NCBI GenBank assembly: GCA_022844565.1
Contig: JALHLK010000008.1
Span: 62,001-126,000 of the forward strand
Source: Saprospiraceae bacterium
GTDB taxonomy: Bacteria; Bacteroidota; Bacteroidia; Chitinophagales; Saprospiraceae
Direction of reading: 5' to 3'
Length of the DNA stretch: 64,000 nucleotides
Under the pieces are notes generated by a model that saw nothing but the letters and a program-made list of their open reading frames with translations, had not been told where the DNA came from and did not search any database. The translations under genes were made by a program, and so were the position numbers. Positions 46,223 to 55,734 of the stretch are shown piece after piece. How positions within the stretch are numbered: the first letter of the stretch is position 1; every line of letters starts with the position of its first letter.

Positions 46223-46539
46223 TGGCATTTAAAATTATTTGGTCTGAATTTGCTGAAATTCAATTAGACGAAATTTTTGAATTTTATTCGAGGGAAATTA
46301 ACGCATCTTTTGCAAATAAATTCCTGAAAGCAATCATCAAGGAGCCAAATAAATTGTTAAAAGCTCCTTTTATAGGGCAAAAGGAATTATTTTTAAAAGG
46401 GAGAGAAATAGAATACCGATATTTAATTTTCAAAAACTACAAATTGATTTACTCCATAGATAATTTGAACAAATTTATAAAAATAGCAGATATTTTTGAT
46501 ACTAGACAAAACCCTGTAAAGCTAAAAAGAACAAGGTAA
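46222..46539 (+). CDS. ParE/RelE superfamily toxin
   Basis: A 105-residue protein with the family pattern. It opens KIIWSEFAEIQLDEIFEFYSRE, a helix with KAIIKEPNKLLKAPFIGQKE follows, and it closes with EYRYLIFKNYKLIYSIDN and IKIADIFDTRQNPVKL. The C-terminal DTRQNP matches the ParE-type DxRxxP ending. ParE toxins poison gyrase and RelE toxins cut mRNA at ribosomes; the sequence favours ParE but does not decide. It is translationally coupled to the antitoxin. Confidence 0.85.
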   Translation: MAFKIIWSEFAEIQLDEIFEFYSREINASFANKFLKAIIKEPNKLLKAPFIGQKELFLKGREIEYRYLIFKNYKLIYSIDNLNKFIKIADIFDTRQNPVKLKRTR

Positions 46540-46590
46540 TGGAAATAGGAAATTGGGAGTAAATTCAAAGTTCAATTACAAACACAATCA

Positions 46591-46830
46591 ATGGGCATCG
46601 AACAATTTTTATTAGAAAGAGAAAGAAAAATAGGGGAAAAGAAAGGAATCGAAAAAGGTATCGACCTCGGTATCGAAAAAGGTATCGACCTCGGTTTTGA
46701 AAAAGCAATGAAAAAAACAATCCTTAATGGGTATAATAATGGTCTTTCAATCGCCATGATTTGCAATATCAATGAACTTTCTGAAGAATATGTACTTAAG
46801 GTTTTACGGAATAATGGAAAGATTGACTAG
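46591..46830 (+). CDS. Orphan C-terminal tail of an Rpn/PD-(D/E)XK transposase-like protein
   Basis: A 79-residue protein of GIEKGIDLGIEKGIDLG repeats followed by AMICNINELSEEYVLKVLRNNGKID. Such Gly-Ile-Glu-Lys repeats and the ending are typical of the C-terminus of Rpn (recombination-promoting nuclease) family proteins; the nuclease domain is missing. The repeat is a perfect 24 bp duplication at about 46653-46700. Either a truncated gene that is still translated or a relic. A related shorter remnant lies at 45604-45669. Confidence 0.55.
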   Translation: MGIEQFLLERERKIGEKKGIEKGIDLGIEKGIDLGFEKAMKKTILNGYNNGLSIAMICNINELSEEYVLKVLRNNGKID

Positions 46831-46949
46831 ATCTCTTATTTGATAAATGACCTAACCGCACCATCATCGTACGTTACATTATCAATATCTGCCTTAAACT
46901 CTTGAAAACAAAAGTCACCAACCCATATTCTATTCTGTCAGTTAAGGAT

Positions 46950-48752
46950 TTATGAATTATTCACTTCCCACTGTCTGTTAAACACACCCTTTTTTTTGAC
47001 TAAATCATCAAAACTACCTTCTTCCACAATTCTTCCGTCCTCGAGTACTATGATTCTATCTACATTTTTGATTGTAGAGAGTTTGTGTGCCACTATAATC
47101 GTAGTTCTATCTATCATTGCCAATTCAAGAGCTGTTCGGACTACGTTTTCAGACTCGCCATCTAGAGAGCTTGTAGCTTCATCAAAAATTAAAATTGCTG
47201 GATCATTATAAATTGCCCTAGCTATCGTAAGCCGTTGCTTTTCTCCACCACTTAACTTGTTGCCTCGATCTCCAATTTTAAATAAAATGGAGCCTTCTTT
47301 TTCGTTTACAAAGTTTAGGGCATTCGCTGTAGATAAGGCATCCTTAAGTTTCTCTTTATTTACAGCCCTCGATAAAACAACATTTGACTCAATCGTATCA
47401 TTAAATAATATGGGTTCTTGGGTTACAACCCCAAAGAGATTCCGATAACTCTCCAAATTGATAGTTTTAATATCATTTTGATCAATTAGAATGGTACCTT
47501 CATAATCATGGTACAATCTTAATATCAAGTCAACTAGGGTAGACTTTCCACTACCTGAAGAGCCTACGATTGCAATTTTTTCTCCCTTTTTTAGAGTAAG
47601 ATTAATATTAGACAATGCTGGTTTCATCTCATGATTGTACGTAAATGAAACATTATTTAGCGTTAAGGATGACTCAAAGTTATATTTACACTCAAGTAGC
47701 TGCTCGGTTGGTTCTTCTTTCTGTAGACTTAATATCTCTTCTACTCTATCTAAAGCCGCATTACCTTTTTGAAAACTAAAAACGGCATTGCTAAGCTGTT
47801 TTGAAGGCTCAATAAGTTGATAAAAAGCTAAAATAAATGCAAAAAACGTCTCTGGTAAAATCTCAAAACTTAATACCATTTGTGCACCATACCACAAAAG
47901 TACCACAACAGTAGATACGCCTAAAAATTCAGATACGGGTGAAGAAAGTTCTCTTTTTTTACTATATAAAATCGCTTGCTTATTGAGGTCGTTGGAGGCG
48001 GTTTCATAGGCTGATTTTCTCAATTTTTGAGCTGAAAATATTTTTATGATCTTCAATCCGTGTAAACTTTCATCTAATATCGCACCTATTTCCCCTATTT
48101 TTGCCTGAAGGTTGTGACTATCCTTTTTTAGTAGCCTACTAATGCCAGACACAACAACACCTGTGAAAACCATTAAACACATAGCAAAAAGTGTCAACTT
48201 CATATTGATTAAAACCATAAAACTTAATGAGCCTATTATGATAAAAGGCGATTTAAAAACAGCTTCTAGAATACTTAAAATTGACCAATCTATTTCTTGA
48301 ATATCCAGAGTAGCCCTTGAGATTAGGTCTCCTTTTCTTTCATTGTTAACATGTTTTAAAGGTAGATTTAAAAGCGAATCGTGGATTTCAACTCTTATAT
48401 CTTTGATTACACCGTTTCTAAGAGGAGAGATACAGATTAATGACAAATATCTAAATAAATTCCTAAATAAAAACGCCAAAACAAGTGCAAAACATACAAT
48501 AAGCATTGATGTTTGAGGTCCATAATTTTGGATTAGTTCTGTAAAAAAAAGACTTAGCCGGCCTTCTACTTGTGATATACTAGTTATTGAATCTTCCGAA
48601 GATTTAGAATTAAACAAAATTCTAAAAAATGGAATAATCAACGGAACGCTTACCACTGTAAAAATAGCCATAAAAACATGGCAAAAAGCACTAAGTAACA
48701 GCCATTTTTTGTATTTACTAAGAAAAGGCCAAAGTCTTAGTACTGTCGACAT
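46950..48752 (-). CDS. MsbA-like ABC transporter, fused permease and ATPase
   Basis: A 600-residue half-transporter. Six membrane spans (1-310) are followed by the nucleotide-binding domain (about 350-600). Walker A is GSSGSGKST, the signature LSGGEKQR, Walker B ILIFDEATSSLD and the H-loop VAHKLSTI. Length and arrangement fit lipid A flippases of the MsbA type, but close relatives export other lipids or peptides. It starts 20 bases after accC, at the end of a lipid-synthesis cluster, which supports a lipid substrate. Confidence 0.88.
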   Translation of the reverse strand: MSTVLRLWPFLSKYKKWLLLSAFCHVFMAIFTVVSVPLIIPFFRILFNSKSSEDSITSISQVEGRLSLFFTELIQNYGPQTSMLIVCFALVLAFLFRNLFRYLSLICISPLRNGVIKDIRVEIHDSLLNLPLKHVNNERKGDLISRATLDIQEIDWSILSILEAVFKSPFIIIGSLSFMVLINMKLTLFAMCLMVFTGVVVSGISRLLKKDSHNLQAKIGEIGAILDESLHGLKIIKIFSAQKLRKSAYETASNDLNKQAILYSKKRELSSPVSEFLGVSTVVVLLWYGAQMVLSFEILPETFFAFILAFYQLIEPSKQLSNAVFSFQKGNAALDRVEEILSLQKEEPTEQLLECKYNFESSLTLNNVSFTYNHEMKPALSNINLTLKKGEKIAIVGSSGSGKSTLVDLILRLYHDYEGTILIDQNDIKTINLESYRNLFGVVTQEPILFNDTIESNVVLSRAVNKEKLKDALSTANALNFVNEKEGSILFKIGDRGNKLSGGEKQRLTIARAIYNDPAILIFDEATSSLDGESENVVRTALELAMIDRTTIIVAHKLSTIKNVDRIIVLEDGRIVEEGSFDDLVKKKGVFNRQWEVNNS

Positions 48753-48771
48753 TTCTGATATTTTAGACCTA

Positions 48772-50115
48772 TTATTGAGCCTTTAATTCAAAATCATTTA
48801 AGAACCCAGTGTTAAAATTTCCAGCCTTAAATTCTTCGTGTTTCATTATTTGCTGATGGATCGGAACTGTTGTCTTTATACCTTCAACAATAAATTCATC
48901 CAACGCACGTGCCATTTTTTTGATACATTCTTCTCTAGTTGGAGCTCGACAAATTAATTTAGCGATCAAAGAGTCATAGTTAGACGGTACCGTGTATCCG
49001 GCATAAACATGAGAATCTACTCTTACACCATGACCTTTAGGACTGTGAAAAGAAGTAATTTTGCCTGGGCTAGGTCTAAAATCTTTAAATACATCCTCTG
49101 CATTGATCCTACATTCCATAGCATGACCATGTGGAAGTCTATTACCCATTTCTAATTTCTCACCAGCTGCAATCCTTATTTGTTCTTTGATCAAATCCAA
49201 ATCAACTACTTCTTCTGTGACTGGGTGCTCTACTTGTATTCTTGTATTCATTTCCATAAAATAGAAATTTCTATACTTATCAACTAGGAATTCGATAGTT
49301 CCAGCACCTTCATATTTTATAAATTTTGCAGCCTTGACAGCAGCTTCTCCCATTTTTTCACGAAGTTCGTCCGTCATAAATGGAGATGGACTCTCTTCTA
49401 TTAACTTTTGATGTCTTCTCTGTATTGAGCAATCTCTTTCCGACAAATGAATGACATTACCGTATTGGTCTCCAAGTACTTGGAACTCAATGTGACGAGG
49501 TTCTTCTACAAATTTTTCCATGTATAGCCCATCATTTCCAAAAGCAGCTTTAGATTCTTGTTTTGCTTTATTCCAATTGTCTTCCAAATCTTCTTCTTTC
49601 CACACTACTCTCATACCTTTACCACCACCACCAGCGGTCGCCTTCATGATGATTGGATATCCTATTACCTTTGCAAGTTTTATTGCTTCTTTGACATCTT
49701 TTAGTAAACCTTCAGAGCCAGGTACAACAGGTACTCCTGCCTTAATCATGGTCTCTTTAGCCGTAATTTTGTCACCCATTTTACTGATTTGATCAGCAGT
49801 GGGACCGATAAACTTAACTTTATATTCTTCACAAATTTTGGCAAACTTGGTATTTTCAGAAAGAAAACCATATCCAGGATGGATGGCGTCTGCATTCGTA
49901 ATTTCAACAGCTGCCATAATTTTAGGTATACTCAAATAGGATTCTGTAGATACTGGAGGTCCAATACATACTGCCTCATCTGCAAATCTAACATGTAGAC
50001 TTTCTTTGTCGGCAGTGCTGTATATTGCAACAGTTTTTATCCCCATTTCTTTACAGGTTCTTATTACTCTAAGAGCAATTTCACCTCTATTGGCTATTAG
50101 TATTTTTTTAAACAT
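48772..50115 (-). CDS. accC: Acetyl-CoA carboxylase, biotin carboxylase subunit
   Basis: A 447-residue enzyme of the normal length. [22 protein letters not shown] opens the biotin-carboxylase N-domain. The Gly-rich ATP loop [34 protein letters not shown] and [16 protein letters not shown] (catalytic Glu/Arg) are intact. It carboxylates the biotin on AccB with ATP and bicarbonate, the first step of fatty acid synthesis. It follows accB by 44 bases. Confidence 0.97.
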   Translation of the reverse strand: MFKKILIANRGEIALRVIRTCKEMGIKTVAIYSTADKESLHVRFADEAVCIGPPVSTESYLSIPKIMAAVEITNADAIHPGYGFLSENTKFAKICEEYKVKFIGPTADQISKMGDKITAKETMIKAGVPVVPGSEGLLKDVKEAIKLAKVIGYPIIMKATAGGGGKGMRVVWKEEDLEDNWNKAKQESKAAFGNDGLYMEKFVEEPRHIEFQVLGDQYGNVIHLSERDCSIQRRHQKLIEESPSPFMTDELREKMGEAAVKAAKFIKYEGAGTIEFLVDKYRNFYFMEMNTRIQVEHPVTEEVVDLDLIKEQIRIAAGEKLEMGNRLPHGHAMECRINAEDVFKDFRPSPGKITSFHSPKGHGVRVDSHVYAGYTVPSNYDSLIAKLICRAPTREECIKKMARALDEFIVEGIKTTVPIHQQIMKHEEFKAGNFNTGFLNDFELKAQ

Positions 50116-50159
50116 GTAAATTGATTCTAATTGGTATTAGAGAAATTTTCTAGCTAAAC

Positions 50160-50654
50160 TTAAGCTTCAACTAGAAATAACACTTGGTCGTATTCTACTG
50201 GGGTAGCATCTTCGACCATAACTTTTACTATTTTACCTGAAACTTCCGATTCTATCTCATTAAATAGTTTCATAGCTTCGATAATGCAAACTGGACTACC
50301 CGCTTGAATGCTATCACCCACTTGAACAAAAGATGGCTTATCTGGACCAGAAGATCTATAAAAAGTACCCACCATTGGAGATTTTATTTCTAACAAATTA
50401 GTCGTAGGTACAGCTGGTGCAGCAACAACTTGAGGTGTTGAAATAGATTCTTCTTTAACTTGCGGCACACTCACAGGGGGCGCAGCCATAGGAGCACTTA
50501 CAACTGTTTGCATCGGCAAATTTTGACTAGATAAACTAGCATAATATTTATTCTGTCGTATTTTTATTTGTACACCTTCTACCTTTACCTCTACTTCTGC
50601 AAGGTTAGATTTGTCTACTAACCTAATTAAATCCGAAATTTCTTTAAAATTCAT
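50160..50654 (-). CDS. accB: Acetyl-CoA carboxylase biotin carboxyl carrier protein
   Basis: A 164-residue protein. The N-terminal region (1-40) is followed by an Ala/Pro/Val-rich flexible linker (about 50-85). The biotinyl domain comes next with SPMVGTFYRSS and the biotin attachment site EAMKLFNEIE (Lys129); Phe replaces the usual Met after KL. It carries CO2 between AccC and the carboxyltransferase. It sits between efp and accC in one operon. Confidence 0.96.
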   Translation of the reverse strand: MNFKEISDLIRLVDKSNLAEVEVKVEGVQIKIRQNKYYASLSSQNLPMQTVVSAPMAAPPVSVPQVKEESISTPQVVAAPAVPTTNLLEIKSPMVGTFYRSSGPDKPSFVQVGDSIQAGSPVCIIEAMKLFNEIESEVSGKIVKVMVEDATPVEYDQVLFLVEA

Positions 50655-50747
50655 ATTACTTGAGTTTTGAATAATACAGCCAAATTAATATTTAGTTGGC
50701 TAATCTACCAACAAATTACAATTTGAATTAAAAAATTAACACTTTCT

Positions 50748-51314
50748 CTAATCTCTAACCCTTTCTAAATAGTCTCTAGTTCGGGTATCAATTTTGATTT
50801 TATCTCCTTCATTTATAAATATCGGTACTTTTATCTCAGCCCCAGTCTCTACCGTAGCAGGCTTTGAAACGTTAGTGGCCGTGTCACCTCTGACTCCAGT
50901 TTCTGTATAAGTTACTACTAAAGTCACATGTGAGGGAAGTTCTGCGGTTAAAGGCACCTCTTTTACAGCATCAAATAAAATTTCTATTTCCGATCCTTCT
51001 TTCATCAAATCAGCATTTTCTAACATTTTACCGTCAACAGAAATTTGTTCATAGGATTCATTATCCATAAAGTTATATCCATTCTCATCATTATAAAGAT
51101 ATTGAAACTTCCTTCTTTCTACCCTTACGATGTCAATTTTGTGACCTGAAGGAAAAGTATTATCAATAACCCTTCCAGTGGTTAGCGACTTTAGTTTAGT
51201 TCTCACAAAAGCTGCACCTTTACCTGGTTTGACGTGTTGAAATTCTACGATTGTGAAAATATCGTGGTTATATTCGATGCATAATCCATTTCTGATTTCT
51301 GATGTTGAAGCCAT
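50748..51314 (-). CDS. efp: Translation elongation factor P
   Basis: A 188-residue protein with the three domains of EF-P. The domain I tip is PGKG with Lys32, the site that is modified in many species. VIDNTFPSGHKID and the C-terminal EGDKIKIDTRTRDYLERV are characteristic. It relieves ribosome stalling at proline runs. Neither epmA nor epmB nor an earP gene is seen here, so the modification route is unknown. The order fabH-efp-accB-accC is typical of Bacteroidota. Confidence 0.97.
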   Translation of the reverse strand: MASTSEIRNGLCIEYNHDIFTIVEFQHVKPGKGAAFVRTKLKSLTTGRVIDNTFPSGHKIDIVRVERRKFQYLYNDENGYNFMDNESYEQISVDGKMLENADLMKEGSEIEILFDAVKEVPLTAELPSHVTLVVTYTETGVRGDTATNVSKPATVETGAEIKVPIFINEGDKIKIDTRTRDYLERVRD

Positions 51315-51354
51315 TTTGAAATTTTAAAGTACTTAATAAAATTAATTTTGAAAT

Positions 51355-52356
51355 TTAGTTTTTAGGGTCATAAGACCATGTGAGATATGCTGCACCCCAT
51401 GTGAATCCACCTCCGAATGCTGTAAACATAAGTTTATCACCTTTCTTGAGTTGAGACTCATAGTCCCACAAGCAAAGCGGTAAAGTAGCCGCTGTAGTAT
51501 TTCCGTATTTATAAATGTTGGTCATTACTCTTTCCATAGGAAAATCAAGAAATTCTCCAATGGAGTTAATGATACGTTTATTAGCTTGGTGAGGAACGAT
51601 CCAATTAAGTTCATCTTTTGATAAATGATTTCTGACCAATAATTCTTCAATAGCTTTTGACATTCCCGTCACTGCATATTTAAACACAGACTTACCGTCT
51701 TGATAGATATATTTATCTTTTTCAATGGCATTAGGACCTGTGAGGGGATGTAAGGTACCACCTCCTTTTATGTACAATAAATTTCTACCTCCGCCATCAC
51801 CTTTGAGTGTAAAATCTTGAAGCCCTGTTCCATCTACACTTGGTTCTAGTAAGATTGCACCTGCACCATCTCCAAAAAGAATACAAGTTGTCCTATCGGT
51901 ATAATCAACCACCGAACTCATCACATCACTTCCTACTATTACCACTTTTTTATACCTGCCAGACTCTATAAATTGCGCCCCTGTCGACATGGCAAAGAGA
52001 AATCCAGAACATGCTGCATTTAGATCAAAGCCAAATGCATTTTTAGCCCCTATTTTATCAAGAATTGTATTTGCTGTATCTGGTACAGGCATATCTCCTT
52101 TAATTGTTGCACATATAAGCAATTCTATTTCTGATGGATCAAGGCCTTTCTTAGCAATTAAGTCTAAAACAGCTCGTGCACCAAGATCAGAGGTTCCAAT
52201 ACCAGGCTCTTTGATGATTCTCCTTTCTTTGATGCCTGTACGACTTGTGATCCATTCATCTGAAGTATCTACCATCTTTGATAAATCTTCGTTAGAGAGG
52301 ATGCCATCTGGAACATATCCTCCTACCGCTGTTATTGATGCAATTATTTTATCCAT
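51355..52356 (-). CDS. fabH: Beta-ketoacyl-ACP synthase III
   Basis: A 333-residue condensing enzyme. The catalytic triad is complete: Cys116 in NAACSGFLFAM, His256 in VPHQANKRII and Asn286 in YGNTTAATLP. It joins acetyl-CoA and malonyl-ACP to start fatty acid synthesis. It is followed by efp, accB and accC. In many relatives plsX and rpmF precede it; here rny lies upstream instead, with a 130-base gap. Confidence 0.97.
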   Translation of the reverse strand: MDKIIASITAVGGYVPDGILSNEDLSKMVDTSDEWITSRTGIKERRIIKEPGIGTSDLGARAVLDLIAKKGLDPSEIELLICATIKGDMPVPDTANTILDKIGAKNAFGFDLNAACSGFLFAMSTGAQFIESGRYKKVVIVGSDVMSSVVDYTDRTTCILFGDGAGAILLEPSVDGTGLQDFTLKGDGGGRNLLYIKGGGTLHPLTGPNAIEKDKYIYQDGKSVFKYAVTGMSKAIEELLVRNHLSKDELNWIVPHQANKRIINSIGEFLDFPMERVMTNIYKYGNTTAATLPLCLWDYESQLKKGDKLMFTAFGGGFTWGAAYLTWSYDPKN

Positions 52357-52485
52357 GTGCTTTTGAAAAAATTCGAGTACAAAAGTATACTATTTTTTTA
52401 GTTTACCAATACCTTCAGGTCACTAATCACTAAAAACAGCTTTTTTAAAACTATCTGAAACTATTCAATGTAAGATATCAGACAT

Positions 52486-54135
52486 CTACCTTGCAAATGC
52501 AACCGATCTTTTTTCTCTAATAACCGTTACTTTTACTTGACCAGGGTATTGCATTTCGTCTTGAATTCGCTGTGAAATCATGAATGCGATATCGTCAGAT
52601 GCTTGGTCAGAAACTTTATCGCTTTCTACGATTACTCTTAATTCTCTTCCGGCTTGCATAGCGTATGCTTTTTGTACACCTTCATAAGACATTGCCACCT
52701 CTTCAAGCTCGCCAATTCTTTTCAAATAAGACTCTAAAATCTCTCGTCTCGCACCCGGTCTTGCACCTGAGATCGCATCACATGCTTGGACAATTGGTGA
52801 GATAATGTTGTTCATTTCTATCTCATCGTGGTGGGCACCTACAGCATTTGTAATTACAGGATGTTCACCATGTTTTTCACAAATTTGCATTCCGAGCAGA
52901 GCATGCGATAATTCTGACTCTTCTTCAGTTACTTTACCAATATCGTGCAGTAAACCAGCTCTTTTAGCCATTTTAATTTGCTTAGAACTCAAGCCTAATT
53001 CTGCTGACATTGTCGCACAAAGGTTGGCTGTTTCCATGGAGTGCTTTAATAAGTTTTGTCCATATGACGATCTGAATCTCATACGTCCTACCATTTTTAT
53101 TAAGTATGGGTTAAGACCATGAATATCTAACTCAATGATAGCCTTCTCACCAATTTCTACTATCTGCTCATCAAGTTGCTTTTTCACTTTTGCAACTACT
53201 TCTTCAATCTTAGCGGGGTGTATTCGACCATCTGTCACCAATCTTTTTAACGCTAAGCGAGCTACTTCTCTCCTAATTGGATCGAAACTTGATATTACGA
53301 TTGAATCTGGGGTATCATCTACCACTATCTCTGCACCCGTAGCCGCCTCAATAGCTCTAATATTTCTACCCTCTCGACCGATAATCTGACCTTTAATATC
53401 ATCTGAATCAAGGTTAAAAACGGTAACAGTATTTTCAATGGTGTACTCAGCTGCCATACGTTGGATGGTCTGAATGATGATTTTTTTGGCTTCTTTATTA
53501 GCATTAATTTTTGCATTGGCAATAGCTTCCTTTTCAATATGCATTGCTTCAGATTCACTTTTTGCTCTAATCGCCTCTAAAAGAAGGTCTTTAGCCTCTT
53601 GCTCACTTAATCGAGCTAAGCTTTCCAATTCCTTAATCCTGATTTCGTTTGCCTTGTCGAGTTCTTCTTTTTTCTTATTGACAATTTTTAGCTGAACTTC
53701 TAAATTTTCTTTGATTATTGTTACTTCAGCTTCTTTTTGTTCAAAATTCTCAAGCTTTGCTTCGATGGCCTTAGATTTTGATTCTAAATCTTTCTCTGCT
53801 GCAATTGCTGCCAATTCCCGCTCCTTCATCTCTATTTTGTGCTCAGCCTTGAAGGTTTCAAATTCTGATTTCATTTGAGCATATTGCTCTTTCGCTTCAT
53901 TGATTTTTTGTTGCTTAACTTGATCGTGTGTTTGTTTTGCCTTAGAGACAATGTTGTTAGCCTTGTTATTGGCTTCGTCAGTAATTCTGATTGCTGTTAT
54001 TTCAGCCTCTTTTACGGTGATATCAGCTTTGTTGTTTGCTTCGTTAATCTTTTTTTGTACATTTGAGTTAATGACAAAGTATCCTAAAGCAAGTATAGCT
54101 AATGCCGAAATGATTGCTATGACTATTGTTGACAT
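52486..54135 (-). CDS. rny: Ribonuclease Y
   Basis: A 549-residue endoribonuclease. One N-terminal membrane span (about 4-22) is followed by a long coiled coil (about 28-210). A KH domain shows [26 protein letters not shown], and an HD domain has GLLHDIGKV and [27 protein letters not shown]. It starts mRNA decay at the membrane. The length is slightly above that of the Bacillus enzyme. It follows zapA by 68 bases. Confidence 0.97.
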   Translation of the reverse strand: MSTIVIAIISALAILALGYFVINSNVQKKINEANNKADITVKEAEITAIRITDEANNKANNIVSKAKQTHDQVKQQKINEAKEQYAQMKSEFETFKAEHKIEMKERELAAIAAEKDLESKSKAIEAKLENFEQKEAEVTIIKENLEVQLKIVNKKKEELDKANEIRIKELESLARLSEQEAKDLLLEAIRAKSESEAMHIEKEAIANAKINANKEAKKIIIQTIQRMAAEYTIENTVTVFNLDSDDIKGQIIGREGRNIRAIEAATGAEIVVDDTPDSIVISSFDPIRREVARLALKRLVTDGRIHPAKIEEVVAKVKKQLDEQIVEIGEKAIIELDIHGLNPYLIKMVGRMRFRSSYGQNLLKHSMETANLCATMSAELGLSSKQIKMAKRAGLLHDIGKVTEEESELSHALLGMQICEKHGEHPVITNAVGAHHDEIEMNNIISPIVQACDAISGARPGARREILESYLKRIGELEEVAMSYEGVQKAYAMQAGRELRVIVESDKVSDQASDDIAFMISQRIQDEMQYPGQVKVTVIREKRSVAFAR

Positions 54136-54203
54136 ATTTTATTAAGTTTAGAATGTTAAAAAATAACAACAAAACTCAAGGACTCGAAATTGAATAAGAT
54201 GAA

Positions 54204-54497
54204 TTAATGACGAGCGTTTGCTTCTGAAAGCGAGGTTTCTATAGAACTTAAGATTACTAATAAATCTTCTGTTTCTCTATTGATATTTGCTGCATCCTTT
54301 TTATCACTAAGAAGTGTAAGCAATGTCATAGATAGACAATCGAATTTATCATTTATGGCATATTGCACTTGTATGTCGTTGTAGGTATCATTTATTTGTT
54401 TTTCAAGCATTTTTGCTTTTGCCATTTCATCTTTATGCACAAAAATCGGGTAAATTCTCCCCGCAATTTTAATTGATGTTTTGACATTTTCTTCCAT
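54204..54497 (-). CDS. zapA: Cell division protein ZapA
   Basis: A 97-residue protein. The N-terminal beta part (TSIKIAGRIYPIFVHKDEMAKA) is followed by a long helix (about 28-95) that forms the coiled-coil tetramer. It bundles FtsZ filaments at the division site. The gene lies between a zapB-like gene and rny, an order often found in Bacteroidota. Confidence 0.88.
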   Translation of the reverse strand: MEENVKTSIKIAGRIYPIFVHKDEMAKAKMLEKQINDTYNDIQVQYAINDKFDCLSMTLLTLLSDKKDAANINRETEDLLVILSSIETSLSEANARH

Positions 54498-54507
54498 ACA
54501 TCTGCAT

Positions 54508-54753
54508 TTACGCCATTACTTTCACCATTTCGATACATTCATTCACTTCTTGAATTAGTGTATCTATATCGTCAACAGTGACTTCACTATGTTTTAACTT
54601 ATCGGAATTGTATCCTTCAAGTTTTGCGTCATTATTTAATTCACTCAATTCTTTTTTGAGTACAAAAATTTCGTTATTTAATTGTTTATTTATATTGCAG
54701 AGTGTTTCAACCTCCTTCAGAATAAGCTCTAATCTTGATTTTAATTCACTCAT
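54508..54753 (-). CDS. Small coiled-coil protein, ZapB-like by position
   Basis: An 81-residue protein almost entirely coiled coil (about 3-45 heptads in LKSRLELILKEVETLCNINKQLNNEIFVLKKEL), with an acidic second half. It lies 10 bases upstream of zapA in the same operon. A role as a division-site scaffold is inferred from length, structure and position; sequence alone does not prove it. Confidence 0.65.
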   Translation of the reverse strand: MSELKSRLELILKEVETLCNINKQLNNEIFVLKKELSELNNDAKLEGYNSDKLKHSEVTVDDIDTLIQEVNECIEMVKVMA

Positions 54754-54900
54754 GGCGTAAAGATAAATAAAATATTAAAATATATTACTTAAATTTTTAA
54801 ATATATTAAAAATATGTATAATGTTTGTTGCAATATTATATTCTTTAAACTATTACTTACAATTTTTTAGTAAGCAAGATGAAATCTGTAAAAAAGTAGA

Positions 54901-55605
54901 TTAATTAACGGCATGGTGCAAAAGTACTGCGATTATTGATCCGACAATTGGTCCAACTATTGGAATCCATGCATATTCCCAATTATTACCACCTTTACCT
55001 TTTATTGGAAGGATGGCATGGGCTATTCTTGGACCTAGATCTCTGGCAGGATTGATGGCATAACCCGTGGTGCCACCTAAAGACAAACCAATACTTAACA
55101 CGATCAATGCTACAGGAAGTGGATTTAACCCTCCAAGGTCATTGGTGGCAGATGGTATATTGAGTATCGCAAATACGAGCACGAAAGTACCGATTATCTC
55201 GCTGATCAAATTTGTCAAAGTATCTTTTCTAGTAGGGCTAGTACAAAAACATGCTTGTTTTAAATCTTGTTCAGGTGTAGCATTGAAGTGGTTTTTATAG
55301 ATCAAATACACTAAGATTGCACCGATGATAGCCCCAATTAATTGGCCTCCTATATATGGCAGCACTTGATCTACGGTAATATTCCCATCCATCAACATTG
55401 CGATAGTAACCGCTGGATTTAGATGTGCTCCAGACTTTGATGCTACGATTACTCCTATAAAAACTGCTATTGCCCAACCAAAGGTTATGGCTATAAGGCC
55501 ACCACCATGACCTTTGGTATCTTTTAATACCACATTGGCGACTACACCATTACCTAAAAGAATTAAAATAGCTGTGCCAATTAATTCTGAGATGAAATTT
55601 TCCAT
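54901..55605 (-). CDS. Aquaglyceroporin (GlpF-like MIP channel)
   Basis: A 234-residue inner-membrane channel from the ATG at 55605; a longer reading adds a non-homologous leader. The two NPA boxes are GAHLNPAVTIAM and YAINPARDLGPR. Asp after NPAR and the insert before the last helix point to the glycerol-conducting group. Six spans and two half-helices are evident. No glpK or glpD is nearby. Confidence 0.92.
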   Translation of the reverse strand: MENFISELIGTAILILLGNGVVANVVLKDTKGHGGGLIAITFGWAIAVFIGVIVASKSGAHLNPAVTIAMLMDGNITVDQVLPYIGGQLIGAIIGAILVYLIYKNHFNATPEQDLKQACFCTSPTRKDTLTNLISEIIGTFVLVFAILNIPSATNDLGGLNPLPVALIVLSIGLSLGGTTGYAINPARDLGPRIAHAILPIKGKGGNNWEYAWIPIVGPIVGSIIAVLLHHAVN

Positions 55606-55734
55606 TTGTTTTAACGATTTGATGGATAAATATAAGATGGAGTTTCTTATGAATAAAATTTCTGGCATTATATTTTAAAACATCATTGTACTACTGTCAA
55701 TTATCAAAGTTTTACATTGAGTAAACGGCCTGTT

